From: Flammeovirgaceae bacterium UBA7330
GTDB lineage: Bacteria > Bacteroidota > Bacteroidia > Cytophagales > Cyclobacteriaceae
Reading direction: 5' to 3'
NCBI GenBank assembly: GCA_002471275.1
Contig: DKPQ01000021.1
Location: 5,760 to 69,759, forward strand
Length of the DNA: 64,000 nucleotides
Made by a program: the position numbers and the translations under genes. Shown here piece after piece: positions 34,382 to 43,755 of this stretch (the stretch's first letter is position 1; every line of letters begins with the position of its first letter). The notes under the pieces were generated by a model. It ran no database searches. It was not told the origin of the DNA and worked only from the letters and a program-made list of their open reading frames with translations.

Positions 34382-35950
34382 ATGGACCTGGCCCCGATCA
34401 TTTTATTTCTCTATAATCGTCCGGAACATACCGAACAGACGCTGGCTGCTTTGCAGCAAAACGAGTGGGTTGATAAGTCTTTACTGTATGTTTTTATAGA
34501 TGGTCCAAAGCATGGAGCTTCTCCTGAGGAAAAGCTGAGGATTGATCGAGTTAGGGAAATTGCACATACCATTAATTGGTGCAAAAGCGTGATTATTGAG
34601 GAAAGTTTTACCAATAAGGGGCTGGCAGATTCCATTGTGGAAGGAGTTTCAAAAGTGATCAACAAGCATGGCAAAGCGATCGTGCTGGAAGACGATATCG
34701 TGACTACTCCTGGTTTCCTTAGATATATGAATGATGCGCTAATGATGTATCAGGATAATCGCAAAGTGATGCATATCTCAGGTTATCAGTATCCCATCAC
34801 TATTGATTCCTCCAACTCCACAATCATACTCGATGTTTTGTCTTGCTGGGGGTGGGGAACCTGGAAAAGCGCCTGGGATCAATATATTGAGGATCCCGAT
34901 ACTATAGTTAGGAAAATAGGAAGAAGTGCTCGATCAATAAATAAATTCAACATCGAGGGGCATGCACATTTTTATAAGCAATTAGAATTAAATAAGAGTG
35001 GTGAAATAAAAACATGGGCTGTAAAATGGTATGCCTCATGGTACCTGATGGGAGGGCATTCACTTTTTCCAGTACAATCATTAGTAAAGAATATAGGTCA
35101 CGATGGTTCTGGAGAAAATTGTGATCCAAATGAGATATATGATTCCCCGTTGATAGAAGGAGTTGAGGTGGTACGGGTACCTATAAAGGAAAATCGACAA
35201 GCGAGAAAAGCACTTGATTTACATTTCAAAAGCCATTTTAATATTGTGCCTAGAGAAAATGTTACGCTATTACGAAAGATTTCATTCAAAATAAGAAAAG
35301 CGATCCGATACATAGTTTTAAAGGCACTACCAGAAATCAAAGATTTGCTGGAAAGCGAAGATCTGGATTTCTTTAGGTCAGCTGCCATAGAATCCTCTAT
35401 CGACTCAAAAGCAAAAGTTTATCCACCCTATAAGCTAAGGCATTCAAGTATTGATAAGTATACCTACATCTCCCCAAATGGCCGAATAAACAATACGAAG
35501 ATTGGTAAATTCTGTTCAATTGGGCCAAATTTAGTTTCAGGGTGGGGACTACATCCACTGAATGGAGTATCGACATCGCCTATGTTTTACAGCACTTTAA
35601 AACAGAATGGAACCTCCTTATCCAGGGAAAATAAGATTTTAGAAACCAAACCCATTTCAATTGGCAATGATGTGTTTATCGGGATGAATGTGACTATTTT
35701 GGATGGGGTATCTATAGGAGATGGTGCTGTTATTGGAGCTGGAGCTGTTGTCTCAAAGGATATTCCAGCATATGCTATTGCCTTTGGGAATCCTATACAG
35801 GTCCATAAATATCGGCACAGTGAAACTCAGATCAGAAATCTTCGCAGAATAAAATGGTGGGAATGGCCTGAAGAAAAACTATCAGAAGTAGAGAGAATGT
35901 TTTTTGAAGTCCAGGAGTTTATAGATAATCACATTACCTCAACTAAATAA
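34382..35950 (+). CDS. Fusion of a GT-A glycosyltransferase with a left-handed beta-helix O-acetyltransferase
   Basis: The 522-residue protein has two parts. Residues 1-300 form a GT-A type transferase: IILFLYNRPEHTEQTL opening, VFIDGPK, the metal motif EDD (103-105) in IVLEDDIVTTPGFL, and SCWGWGTWKSAWDQY. From about 340 to 500 lies a hexapeptide-repeat acyltransferase of the CatB/VatD type: SIDKYTYISPN, KFCSIGPN, then the ISIGNDVFIGMN and IGDGAVIGAGAVV coils, and DIPAYAIAFGNP. The two activities would add a sugar and acetylate it or its neighbour. Such proteins are usually separate. The stop overlaps the next ATG by one base. Confidence 0.9.
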   Translation: MDLAPIILFLYNRPEHTEQTLAALQQNEWVDKSLLYVFIDGPKHGASPEEKLRIDRVREIAHTINWCKSVIIEESFTNKGLADSIVEGVSKVINKHGKAIVLEDDIVTTPGFLRYMNDALMMYQDNRKVMHISGYQYPITIDSSNSTIILDVLSCWGWGTWKSAWDQYIEDPDTIVRKIGRSARSINKFNIEGHAHFYKQLELNKSGEIKTWAVKWYASWYLMGGHSLFPVQSLVKNIGHDGSGENCDPNEIYDSPLIEGVEVVRVPIKENRQARKALDLHFKSHFNIVPRENVTLLRKISFKIRKAIRYIVLKALPEIKDLLESEDLDFFRSAAIESSIDSKAKVYPPYKLRHSSIDKYTYISPNGRINNTKIGKFCSIGPNLVSGWGLHPLNGVSTSPMFYSTLKQNGTSLSRENKILETKPISIGNDVFIGMNVTILDGVSIGDGAVIGAGAVVSKDIPAYAIAFGNPIQVHKYRHSETQIRNLRRIKWWEWPEEKLSEVERMFFEVQEFIDNHITSTK

Positions 35951-37353
35951 TGCTCTTCAATAGCATTCCATTCCTATTACTGGTTATACTCACATTCAGT
36001 ATTTATTACCTTCCTATATTTCAGTCGCTACAGACGATGGTCCTGATTGTTGCCAGTTTTGTTTTTTATTCATGGCACTTTCCGGTACTAACTTTTCTGC
36101 TTGCGGTTTCTATTCTTATAAACGCATTCCTGAGTTGGGCTATAGTTCAAAGGCTAAAGCGAAAGAAGGAGCTAGTGACTTTGGGCGTGATATTGAACCT
36201 GGCGATTTTGATTTTCTTCAAGTACAGTCCTCTGATTGGGGTTACTTTTATCAGGGATGATTCATGGAGTGATTTTCTGATATCCATTCCTTTGCCCATT
36301 GGCATTTCATTTTTCACTTTTCAGGGAATCAGCTTGCTTGTAGATGCTTATAGAAATACAGAAGGCACATCAGATCAGGTCAGGGTCCTGCCATTCTGGA
36401 AACTGCTTTTCAATACCTCCTTATACATTTCATTGTTTCCACAACTGGTAGCGGGACCTATTGTAAAAGCCCGTGATTTTTATCCCCAGATCAAAACCAA
36501 ATATTTATCCGGGGTCAGGTGGAATTATGTTTTTCAACATGTAGTCACCGGATACTTTTTAAAAATGGTGGTTGCTGACAACCTGAAAGATTTCACGGGT
36601 GAGCTTGTATGGCCTGCGTTTGAACGCTTTTCATCCATTGAGTTGCTGGTCTATCTTTTTGGGTACTCTATGCAAATCTTTGCTGATTTTGCCGGGTACT
36701 CTTTGATAGCCATAGGCATCTCCGGGCTTTTTGGATACATCATCCCTCAAAACTTTAACTTTCCTTATGTAGCTTCCGGCTTTTCAGACTTTTGGAAAAG
36801 ATGGCACATTTCATTGTCTACCTTTTTAAAAGAGTACCTGTACATTCCATTGGGGGGAAACCGCAAAGGAAGGGGCAGGACATACCTGAACCTGATGGTA
36901 GTAATGGCTCTGGGAGGTTTATGGCATGGGGCTGCCTGGAGCTATATGGTGTGGGGTACTTTTCATGGATTGGCATTGGTCACAGAAAGGTTTTTGAATA
37001 ACCGGGGACTGTCATCTCTCCATCCTGTTTATACGATTATTAAATCCATGTGGGTTTTCTTTTGCGTATCATTAGCCTGGCTTTTGTTTAAGCTTCCGGA
37101 ATTTAATCACGTGATCGCCTGGTTCAAAGCCTTGTCATCGAATGGATCCTTATATACAGATGAAATACCACTTTTATACATTTTCACACTAAGTTTCCCG
37201 GTAATACTATATCACGGGTGGTACCTGGTTTCGGAAAAGAATCGCGGAAACGTTTTCAGAGAAAAATTTAAGCCAGCCCTGTTGGGAGCCATGATCACAC
37301 TTATCATACTCAATAGTGGATCCCCTATTGATTTTATTTACTTTCAATTTTGA
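35950..37353 (+). CDS. MBOAT-family membrane O-acyltransferase (AlgI/DltB-like)
   Basis: The 467-residue polytopic protein has about ten to eleven membrane helices. It carries the AlgI-type core: FFKYSPLIG, GISFFTFQGISLLVDAYR, LFPQLVAGPIV, NFNFPYVASGFSDFWKRWHISL and GGLWHGAAW with the catalytic His326. These enzymes pass acyl groups across the inner membrane for acetylation of exported polymers in the periplasm. The SGNH-like protein encoded next (TGATG overlap) would be its transfer partner, as AlgI works with AlgJ/AlgX. Confidence 0.94.
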   Translation: MLFNSIPFLLLVILTFSIYYLPIFQSLQTMVLIVASFVFYSWHFPVLTFLLAVSILINAFLSWAIVQRLKRKKELVTLGVILNLAILIFFKYSPLIGVTFIRDDSWSDFLISIPLPIGISFFTFQGISLLVDAYRNTEGTSDQVRVLPFWKLLFNTSLYISLFPQLVAGPIVKARDFYPQIKTKYLSGVRWNYVFQHVVTGYFLKMVVADNLKDFTGELVWPAFERFSSIELLVYLFGYSMQIFADFAGYSLIAIGISGLFGYIIPQNFNFPYVASGFSDFWKRWHISLSTFLKEYLYIPLGGNRKGRGRTYLNLMVVMALGGLWHGAAWSYMVWGTFHGLALVTERFLNNRGLSSLHPVYTIIKSMWVFFCVSLAWLLFKLPEFNHVIAWFKALSSNGSLYTDEIPLLYIFTLSFPVILYHGWYLVSEKNRGNVFREKFKPALLGAMITLIILNSGSPIDFIYFQF

Positions 37354-38210
37354 TGATCCTCCGGTCTATAGGCTTTTGCCTGATTTTTCTGGTTACTTAT
37401 TTATTCATGGTGAATCAGCTCCAATGGCCTTCTCAAACGGTCAATCAATGGGAAGACAACAACCGGCTGGTAGAAAGATTCCTTTTTGCAAAAAAACCTG
37501 GAAAAATCTCAACGGTTATCGTAGGGTCATCCCTGTCATTCAGGCTTTCCGCTCAGAAAATGCCCGTTCCTGATTCGGTATATAACCTGTCGTTGGGTGG
37601 TCAGAGCATTTATGAAGGCCTGGAAATTGTCAAGCGAAGTAATCATCTTCCAAAATATCTTTTAATTGAGTCTAACCTGATCCACAGAACTCCCAAGGCG
37701 GGTTATGTCGACGGGATTTTTGTTTCGGGACTATACCAGCTAAAAGAAACATTTGATGGTTTCAGATATCAGAATCGCCCGATCACTTTTGTTCAATATC
37801 TCTACTATGGTATAAAAAACCGGATACCCTTACCAGTCAACTTCAGTTTGTCAGCCAATGAAATGGAGATTCAATATTCAGATGACAACGAGGATAAGGA
37901 GATCCGGGAGACCATCGCAAATCAAATGGAGATGGAAAGCACTGAAACAGATCAGGTTGCCCTGTTATCCGCTTATGTAGATTATTTCATGAAAGCAGGA
38001 GTTGAAGTGATATTTTTTGAAATGCCAACAGCTTTGCAATCATTACAGTCTACATCCAACAAGCAAATAAGGTCAACGCTAAATCGAAGTTTTCCACAAA
38101 ACCGGTTTATTGAATATCAAAAGCTTTATCCTGCCACGGATGGGGTTCATATCTCAGTTTCAGATGCCAATGACTACCTCAAAGTATTGTTAGCAAAAAT
38201 CTCCGGATGA
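37353..38210 (+). CDS. Membrane-anchored SGNH-hydrolase-like protein, partner of the MBOAT enzyme
   Basis: This 285-residue protein starts at ATG 37353 in a TGATG overlap. An N-terminal membrane anchor (about 5-20) is followed by a periplasmic domain with TVIVGSSLSFRL (nucleophile Ser in GSS, 58-60), NLSLGGQS (block II Gly) and late DGVHIS (263-268, Asp/His pair). This is the SGNH/GDSL order. The pairing with an MBOAT gene matches AlgJ/PatB/DltD-type systems that place acetyl groups on polysaccharides. Confidence 0.8.
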   Translation: MILRSIGFCLIFLVTYLFMVNQLQWPSQTVNQWEDNNRLVERFLFAKKPGKISTVIVGSSLSFRLSAQKMPVPDSVYNLSLGGQSIYEGLEIVKRSNHLPKYLLIESNLIHRTPKAGYVDGIFVSGLYQLKETFDGFRYQNRPITFVQYLYYGIKNRIPLPVNFSLSANEMEIQYSDDNEDKEIRETIANQMEMESTETDQVALLSAYVDYFMKAGVEVIFFEMPTALQSLQSTSNKQIRSTLNRSFPQNRFIEYQKLYPATDGVHISVSDANDYLKVLLAKISG

Positions 38211-39205
38211 AGTATCAACCAAAGATCTCTATCGTTACCCCTTCCTTCAACCAGGGAAAATACCTGGAGCAAACCCTGGATTCTATCCTGACACAGGATT
38301 ATCCGCACAAGGAGCTAATCGTAGTGGATGGAGGCAGTACGGATCAATCAGTTGAGATATTAAAGAAGTATGATAAGCACCTGACGTGGTGGGTAAGTGA
38401 GCCGGATCAGGGCCAGGCTCATGCCATCAACAAAGGCCTGAAACATGCAACGGGGGATATTTTCAACTGGATTAATTCAGATGATTACCTGGAGCCCGAT
38501 GCACTTTCCGCCATAGCAGAAGCATTTCAGGACAGGAATACCCAGGTGGCCTGTGGATTCACCCATTGCTATTACGAAGAGACTGGTGAAACCAGCCATA
38601 CCTATCGGATGGGGGTGAAAGAAAGTGTGGCAAAAACCATCTTTAACTTTGAAATGAATCAGCCGGGCACTTTTTACAGCATGAATTGTATCCGGGAGCT
38701 GGGGGGGATCAATGAAAGCCTTCGATATGTCTTTGATGATGAACTGTGGTTTCGCTACCTGACCATGTATGGACTGGATCATATTCATTTGACGGATCAG
38801 CTGATGGCCCATTTCAGATTGCACAGCACCTCCAAAAGTGTAGCGGAAGGTCACATGAAATTTCGGGCGGAGATCGATGCCATCTTTGAGCACATGATCA
38901 GAGAACTGCATTTCCCTGAATATGTACAGGAAATTTGGCAGGAGCGCAATAGGAGCGATTCCTATGAGCATGGCAAGTGGCTCTACAACTTCATGGATAC
39001 TGAGGAGTTTTTGGCTCATTTTGCTGATGAGTGCCAGTACAAACTCTATCGAAGGTTTAAGTACGAGGAGGCACGAACCTGTTGTGACCTGGTAAAAAAT
39101 CACAGGACCTGGACAGATAAGAGACAGTTTTGGAGCCTTTATGCCAAGCTGTTTTTGGTAAACCAGGACTTGTTAAACAAATTGAGGGGGGTGAGAAATG
39201 GCTAA
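38207..39205 (+). CDS. Glycosyltransferase family 2
   Basis: The 332-residue protein has a standard GT-A/GT2 domain: SIVTPSFNQGKYLEQTLDSI, IVVDGGSTD, SEPDQGQAHAINKGL and the metal motif NSDD (about 87-90). The ELGGINESLRYVFDDELWFR acceptor-side block follows. About 100 C-terminal residues carry helices of unknown role. ATG overlaps the SGNH stop by four bases. Donor and acceptor sugars cannot be read from sequence. Confidence 0.93.
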   Translation: MKYQPKISIVTPSFNQGKYLEQTLDSILTQDYPHKELIVVDGGSTDQSVEILKKYDKHLTWWVSEPDQGQAHAINKGLKHATGDIFNWINSDDYLEPDALSAIAEAFQDRNTQVACGFTHCYYEETGETSHTYRMGVKESVAKTIFNFEMNQPGTFYSMNCIRELGGINESLRYVFDDELWFRYLTMYGLDHIHLTDQLMAHFRLHSTSKSVAEGHMKFRAEIDAIFEHMIRELHFPEYVQEIWQERNRSDSYEHGKWLYNFMDTEEFLAHFADECQYKLYRRFKYEEARTCCDLVKNHRTWTDKRQFWSLYAKLFLVNQDLLNKLRGVRNG

Positions 39206-39974
39206 TATGATCCCAATCGATGCAAGTATGCGGAGGGGATCTAATATCAGTTTCCGCATAAAAGCTAAGGTCCGAAAGTTTATGAGTCGTAAGATCAGGG
39301 ACACCAGAAATATCCCGATCGTGATCAATAATTTCAACCGGTTTACCTATCTGAAGCAGCAAATTGAGCGCTTCGAGGCTTTGGGGTACACCAATATTTA
39401 TATCATCGACAATCAGTCCACTTATCCTCCATTACTGAAATATTACGATCAGCTGCCCTATACAATATTTCGATTAAATAAGAATGTGGGGCACCTTTCA
39501 CTTTGGAAGACCATCATTTTCAAGTGGTTTGAACATGATTATTATGTCTACACTGATCCTGATATTTATCCCGGGGATGATTGTCCGGACAATTTCATGG
39601 AATATTTTAAGTCTATTCTAAACACTTATCCTGAATACAGCAAAGTAGGGTTTGCTTTGGCCATTGACGACTTGCCGGACCACTTTGATGACAAGCAAAA
39701 AGTAAAGGACTGGGAAGACATGTACTGGCAGATGAAAATGCAAGCCGATACCGAAATCTACATCGCTAAAATTGATACAACATTTGCACTTTACCGCCCG
39801 GGTGCTAAAGGAGGCTGGTGGGTTCCAGCCATGCGGGTAGCGGGTAAGTACACGGCAAGGCATTTACCCTGGTACAGGAATAGTTCTGTAATTGATGAGG
39901 AAGAACAATATTTCATCGAGCATGCCAGTGGATCAAGCTCCTGGTACAAGCGAACACAGGTTTATGAGTCCTAA
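39198..39974 (+). CDS. Glycosyltransferase-like protein with GT-A metal motif
   Basis: This 258-residue protein opens with a basic segment (about 20-37) that could contact the membrane. It then has IPIVINNFNRFTYLKQQI, NIYIIDNQSTYPPLL and NVGHLSLWKTI, and the DxD-like YTDPDIYPGDDCPDNF (about 115-131). It looks like a GT2-related enzyme that is shorter than usual. The start overlaps the previous gene by eight bases, and the end overlaps the next start by eleven. Confidence 0.83.
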   Translation: MANMIPIDASMRRGSNISFRIKAKVRKFMSRKIRDTRNIPIVINNFNRFTYLKQQIERFEALGYTNIYIIDNQSTYPPLLKYYDQLPYTIFRLNKNVGHLSLWKTIIFKWFEHDYYVYTDPDIYPGDDCPDNFMEYFKSILNTYPEYSKVGFALAIDDLPDHFDDKQKVKDWEDMYWQMKMQADTEIYIAKIDTTFALYRPGAKGGWWVPAMRVAGKYTARHLPWYRNSSVIDEEEQYFIEHASGSSSWYKRTQVYES

Positions 39975-40920
39975 GGTGCTGATCTCCATATTGAACTGGA
40001 ACAATGCGCCTGCTACCATAAATTGTGTGCACAGTGTGCTGAAACAGTCCTATGGATCATACGAAATACTCATAACTGATAATGCCTCTGGAGATGGATC
40101 TGTGAAAGTGATCTCCGACGTATTTCCGGACCTGAAAGTCATAGCCAATAAAAACAACATTGGATATGCTAGTGCACATAAAATTGCTGCTGACTACGCG
40201 ACCGACCATCAATTTGATCTTCTGTGGATATTAAACAACGATACGGAAGTGATGCCGGATGCGCTGGAAGCGCTTGTTAACGCATACCTGGATCATCAAG
40301 AGGCTATTTATGGCAGCATCACATTGGAGGCCAACAAGAAGGAAATCCGGTTTGCTGGAGGCTATGAACTGAAAGATGGCCGGGTTAATTTCAATTCTAT
40401 TTCCAATCCGCTCAGAGGGAAGCCACTGAGCGAGGTGAAGCTGGAGGAATTAGGAGGGGAGGTGGCAGAATTAAACGGGTCGAGTTTGCTGATCCCTATT
40501 GACATTATCAAGAAGCATGGTTTCATGCCCGAATATTTTTTTTTATATAGTGAGGAAACAGCCTATGGTTACCGGTTGCGAGAGGAAGGGGTAAAGTCCA
40601 TTCTGGTTCCGCAATCTCAGGTCATACATGCCGGTTCGCAGTCTTTTAGCAATCCTTATCTTAAATATATCGCGGAGTATTACAGGATGCGAAACGATCT
40701 CCTGTTGAGAAAAGAACTGAAGATTATTAGTAATGCGGAGATCATTAAGTCATTCGGATGGGCAGATTGGATTTCCTGGCTTGTGAAAAGGCTGCTTTTT
40801 GCTTTTAATTATCAAAAGTTCTCTCTAAAACATTATTACCGGCAGCTGGGAACATGGCATGCGTTGCTCAATAAAAGAGGCAAAACCATCGCTCCTGAAA
40901 AATTTCTGAATAAGGTTTAG
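39964..40920 (+). CDS. Glycosyltransferase family 2 (rhamnosyltransferase-like)
   Basis: I choose ATG 39964 (MSPKVLISILNWNN) rather than an upstream in-frame ATG at 39892 that lies inside the previous gene. The protein has 318 residues. ILISILNWNN, ITDNASGDGS, NNIGYASAHK and the metal motif NND (WILNNDTEV) match WbbL/RfbF-like GT2 enzymes. GSSLLIPIDII and FFLYSEETAYGYRL follow. The donor is probably a dTDP or GDP deoxy sugar, but that is not decided by sequence. Confidence 0.92.
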   Translation: MSPKVLISILNWNNAPATINCVHSVLKQSYGSYEILITDNASGDGSVKVISDVFPDLKVIANKNNIGYASAHKIAADYATDHQFDLLWILNNDTEVMPDALEALVNAYLDHQEAIYGSITLEANKKEIRFAGGYELKDGRVNFNSISNPLRGKPLSEVKLEELGGEVAELNGSSLLIPIDIIKKHGFMPEYFFLYSEETAYGYRLREEGVKSILVPQSQVIHAGSQSFSNPYLKYIAEYYRMRNDLLLRKELKIISNAEIIKSFGWADWISWLVKRLLFAFNYQKFSLKHYYRQLGTWHALLNKRGKTIAPEKFLNKV

Positions 40921-40928
40921 TTAGAAGT

Positions 40929-41915
40929 TTGGCTAAAGTATCCGTAATCATACCACTGTTTAACCGGGGACATCTGGTATCCCGGGCACTGAATTCGTTG
41001 TGCGCACAGGACTTTGATGACTGGGAGGCCATTGTGGTAGATGATGGATCAACTGACGATGGACCTGAACTTGTAAAGAAGTATGCAAGAAAAGACGAAC
41101 GGATCCGCCTTGTTAATCGTACCAGGGAGCCTAAGGGACCTTCTTGTTGCCGAAATATTGGAGCAGAAAAAAGTACAGCTAAGTACCTGGTATTCCTGGA
41201 TTCCGATGACGAACTGGCCAAACATTGTTTGGGTACACGCTGTCAATATATGGAGTCACGGCCAGATCTGGATTTTGCAGTGTTTCCCCTGGAATCCTTT
41301 TCAGAATCCCCTGGTGATAAGGGTGAGATTTTTAATACCTATTGTGAGGATCAGGCAGATTACCTTCATCTGTTTTTGCAGGATGAGGCCCCCTGGCAAA
41401 CTACCTGTCCCATCTGGAAGAAAGATTTCTACCTGAAAATTGGAGGGTTTAATGAAGCCTTTCTGGTAAAAACAGATCCGGAACTTCACTCTCGAGCGTT
41501 GCTGCTGCATAACCCCCGTTTTGAGGTCGTTGAGGCAACCCCGGACTGCTATTATCGAATAGATCATCATGATGTGGTGAAACAGAGCTATTTCAGCGAG
41601 GCTTCGATCAATTGCAGGATTTTATTTATCAAAGAAAGCAACAATTGGATAAGTTCATTGCAAGGTTCAAAGATTGAAGGTTATCAGGCAGATTTAGCAA
41701 TAGCTTTTAAGAAGTTATTTTTACATTATTTGATTTCTAATGCATCTACATATTACACAATTTATAAAGAGATGCTAAAGTGGGGTTTAAAAAATCATAT
41801 TTTGTCCATTTGGAATTACCAGTTACTAGTTATTATTGGAAGGCTAAAAGTCTCTACCAATCCGATGATTAAAAAAATGAGGTTGATTGGATTATTTTAT
41901 CGGATGATTAGCTAG
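40929..41915 (+). CDS. Glycosyltransferase family 2
   Basis: The 328-residue protein starts at TTG 40929. VSVIIPLFNRGHLVSRAL, VVDDGSTDDG, GPSCCRNIGAE and the metal motif DSDD (LVFLDSDDELA) are the GT2 core. The last 90 residues are AT-rich, hydrophobic and helical, and differ in composition from the front, so the 3' part may derive from another allele. Position between two other GT2 genes indicates polymer assembly. Confidence 0.93.
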   Translation: MAKVSVIIPLFNRGHLVSRALNSLCAQDFDDWEAIVVDDGSTDDGPELVKKYARKDERIRLVNRTREPKGPSCCRNIGAEKSTAKYLVFLDSDDELAKHCLGTRCQYMESRPDLDFAVFPLESFSESPGDKGEIFNTYCEDQADYLHLFLQDEAPWQTTCPIWKKDFYLKIGGFNEAFLVKTDPELHSRALLLHNPRFEVVEATPDCYYRIDHHDVVKQSYFSEASINCRILFIKESNNWISSLQGSKIEGYQADLAIAFKKLFLHYLISNASTYYTIYKEMLKWGLKNHILSIWNYQLLVIIGRLKVSTNPMIKKMRLIGLFYRMIS

Positions 41916-41918
41916 AAA

Positions 41919-42803
41919 ATGATTATATCTGTTGTCATTCCTGTTAGAGATGGAGCCAAAACGATAAAAAAATGTTTGAACGGCCTTTTTAATCAGACAT
42001 TGCATGCTTCATTAGAAGTAATCGTCATTGATTCCGGTTCGACGGATGGCACGCTGGAGCTACTCCGGGAATACCCAGTCCGGTTACTACAAATACCTCC
42101 TAAGGAATTTAATCATGGCGCCACACGGAATTTCGGGGTGCAAGAGGCCCACGGAAAGTTAATTTACTTCACAGTGCAAGATGCCTGGACAGATGATCCG
42201 AAGTTGCTAGAGCTGATGGCTGCACATTTTGAGGATCCTGAGGTAGTGGGTGTTTGTGGTCAGCAAATTGTACCCCATGACAGTACTAATAATCCATTGG
42301 AATGGTTTAGACCGATTAGTAACGGAGAAGTAAGGGCTTATCAGTATCCTGATCCAAAAGAATTCAAAAGGCTTTCAGGAAGAGAAAAACGTTGGATTTG
42401 TGGCTGGGATGATGTCAATGCAATGTACCGAACCGAAATTGTTCGTAATCAGCTTTCATTTAGACCAATTGCTTTTGGGGAAGATATGGACTGGGCTCAC
42501 AGGGCAATTACGAAGGGATTTAAACTCGTTTATGATACTAAACGCAGGGTTAATCATTATCATCATCACTCCAGTAGTCAAATGTTCCGAAGAAAACTGA
42601 ATGAGTTAGAGGTTGATTATCAGCAATTTGAGTTGCTTCCATCAATTAATTACTCGATGATCCCATATCTAAGGGTTTTCTACAGATGTATAAAACATAA
42701 AGTAAAGCCCTACTGGCTTTGGTACAATTGGAAGAAACTATATCAAGAATTCAGAGCAGCTAAACACTTTCTAAAGAAGATTGCCCATGAGACCAACCAT
42801 TAA
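41919..42803 (+). CDS. Glycosyltransferase family 2 (FNHGATRN type)
   Basis: This 294-residue GT2 protein has ISVVIPVRDGAKTIKKCL and VIDSGSTDGTLE, then the FNHGATRNFG motif shared by many rhamnosyl- and deoxyhexosyltransferases. The metal motif reads VQDAW instead of DxD, a variant usual for this subfamily. The predicted acceptor region is FGEDMDWAHRAI. The C-terminal 70 residues are basic and aromatic and may lie on the membrane. It overlaps the next gene by 17 bases. Confidence 0.92.
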   Translation: MIISVVIPVRDGAKTIKKCLNGLFNQTLHASLEVIVIDSGSTDGTLELLREYPVRLLQIPPKEFNHGATRNFGVQEAHGKLIYFTVQDAWTDDPKLLELMAAHFEDPEVVGVCGQQIVPHDSTNNPLEWFRPISNGEVRAYQYPDPKEFKRLSGREKRWICGWDDVNAMYRTEIVRNQLSFRPIAFGEDMDWAHRAITKGFKLVYDTKRRVNHYHHHSSSQMFRRKLNELEVDYQQFELLPSINYSMIPYLRVFYRCIKHKVKPYWLWYNWKKLYQEFRAAKHFLKKIAHETNH

Positions 42804-43719
42804 GCTAGCTTATTCCGATTTCTGGGCTGGTTTTAGTCCTGAGCAAAATTTATTGACCAATTTGCTCCGCAAGCATTTTAATATTCAATTATCTGATTCC
42901 GATCCTGATCTGTTGATCTATTCCTGTTATGGATTTAATTTTTTGAATTATAAATGTCACCGAATTTTTTATACAGCGGAGAATGTAAGACCTGATTTTA
43001 GGGAATGTGATCATTCGCTTTCTTTTGACTATGACGAATATGAAGGTAAAAACACAAGAGTCCCGCTCTATTTGTTTACATACCTTAAGTACTTGACCAA
43101 AGGCAATGAATTGCCAATAGCAAGTACTCCAAAAACCAAATTTTGCAATATGGTAGTGAGTAATCCGAAAGGCCAAGAACGGAATTCATTTTTTGAAGTG
43201 CTTAATCAATATAAACAAGTAGATTCTGGAGGGAAATACAAAAATAACACCGGAGGACCAGTTGAGGATAAACTTGAGTTTATTTCCCAATATCGATTTA
43301 CCATAGCATTTGAAAACAGTTCTTTCCCTGGATATACCACTGAAAAACTTGTACAGCCGATGCTTGTGGGAAGTATCCCTATCTACTGGGGAAACCCAAG
43401 AATCCATGAGGAATTCAATACTAAAAGCTTTATAAATGTACATGCTTATGATTCGTTTGAAAAGGTTGTATCTGAAATAACCCTGATTGAAGAAAATCCG
43501 GATATTTATAATGAAATGATTAAGCAACCCTGGCTAATAAACAATCAACCGCATGAAAACCAGGACTATGAATTGTTGGGGGAAAAGCTAAATAATATAG
43601 TTAACAGGATTCTAAATGAACACCCTGTAGCAGCACAGAATGCATTGTATAGTATAAGTAAGAAGATCAGAAAAAAGGTAATCAATAAAATAACTAAGAA
43701 GCCTATTTGGTATATCTAA
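42787..43719 (+). CDS. Alpha-1,3-fucosyltransferase-like protein (GT10)
   Basis: I take ATG 42787; an in-frame TTG at 42781 is two codons earlier. The protein has 310 residues and carries the GT10 signature FTIAFENSSFPGYTTEKL (171-188) followed by VGSIPIYWGNP (194-204). This block binds GDP-fucose in bacterial and animal alpha-1,3/4-fucosyltransferases. It implies GDP-L-fucose as donor; no gmd or fcl gene is in the window. The gene is AT-rich compared with its neighbours. Confidence 0.9.
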   Translation: MRPTIKLAYSDFWAGFSPEQNLLTNLLRKHFNIQLSDSDPDLLIYSCYGFNFLNYKCHRIFYTAENVRPDFRECDHSLSFDYDEYEGKNTRVPLYLFTYLKYLTKGNELPIASTPKTKFCNMVVSNPKGQERNSFFEVLNQYKQVDSGGKYKNNTGGPVEDKLEFISQYRFTIAFENSSFPGYTTEKLVQPMLVGSIPIYWGNPRIHEEFNTKSFINVHAYDSFEKVVSEITLIEENPDIYNEMIKQPWLINNQPHENQDYELLGEKLNNIVNRILNEHPVAAQNALYSISKKIRKKVINKITKKPIWYI

Positions 43720-43755
43720 CCCATTCAATTGGTCACTTTATATCTTTAAAATAGC

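Noticed and set aside
38477..39103. 208-codon ORF on the minus strand opposite the GT2 gene at 38207
   Set aside because: It is a shadow of a well-supported GT2 gene, with no recognisable domain. The same applies to the 209-codon ORF opposite 45683.
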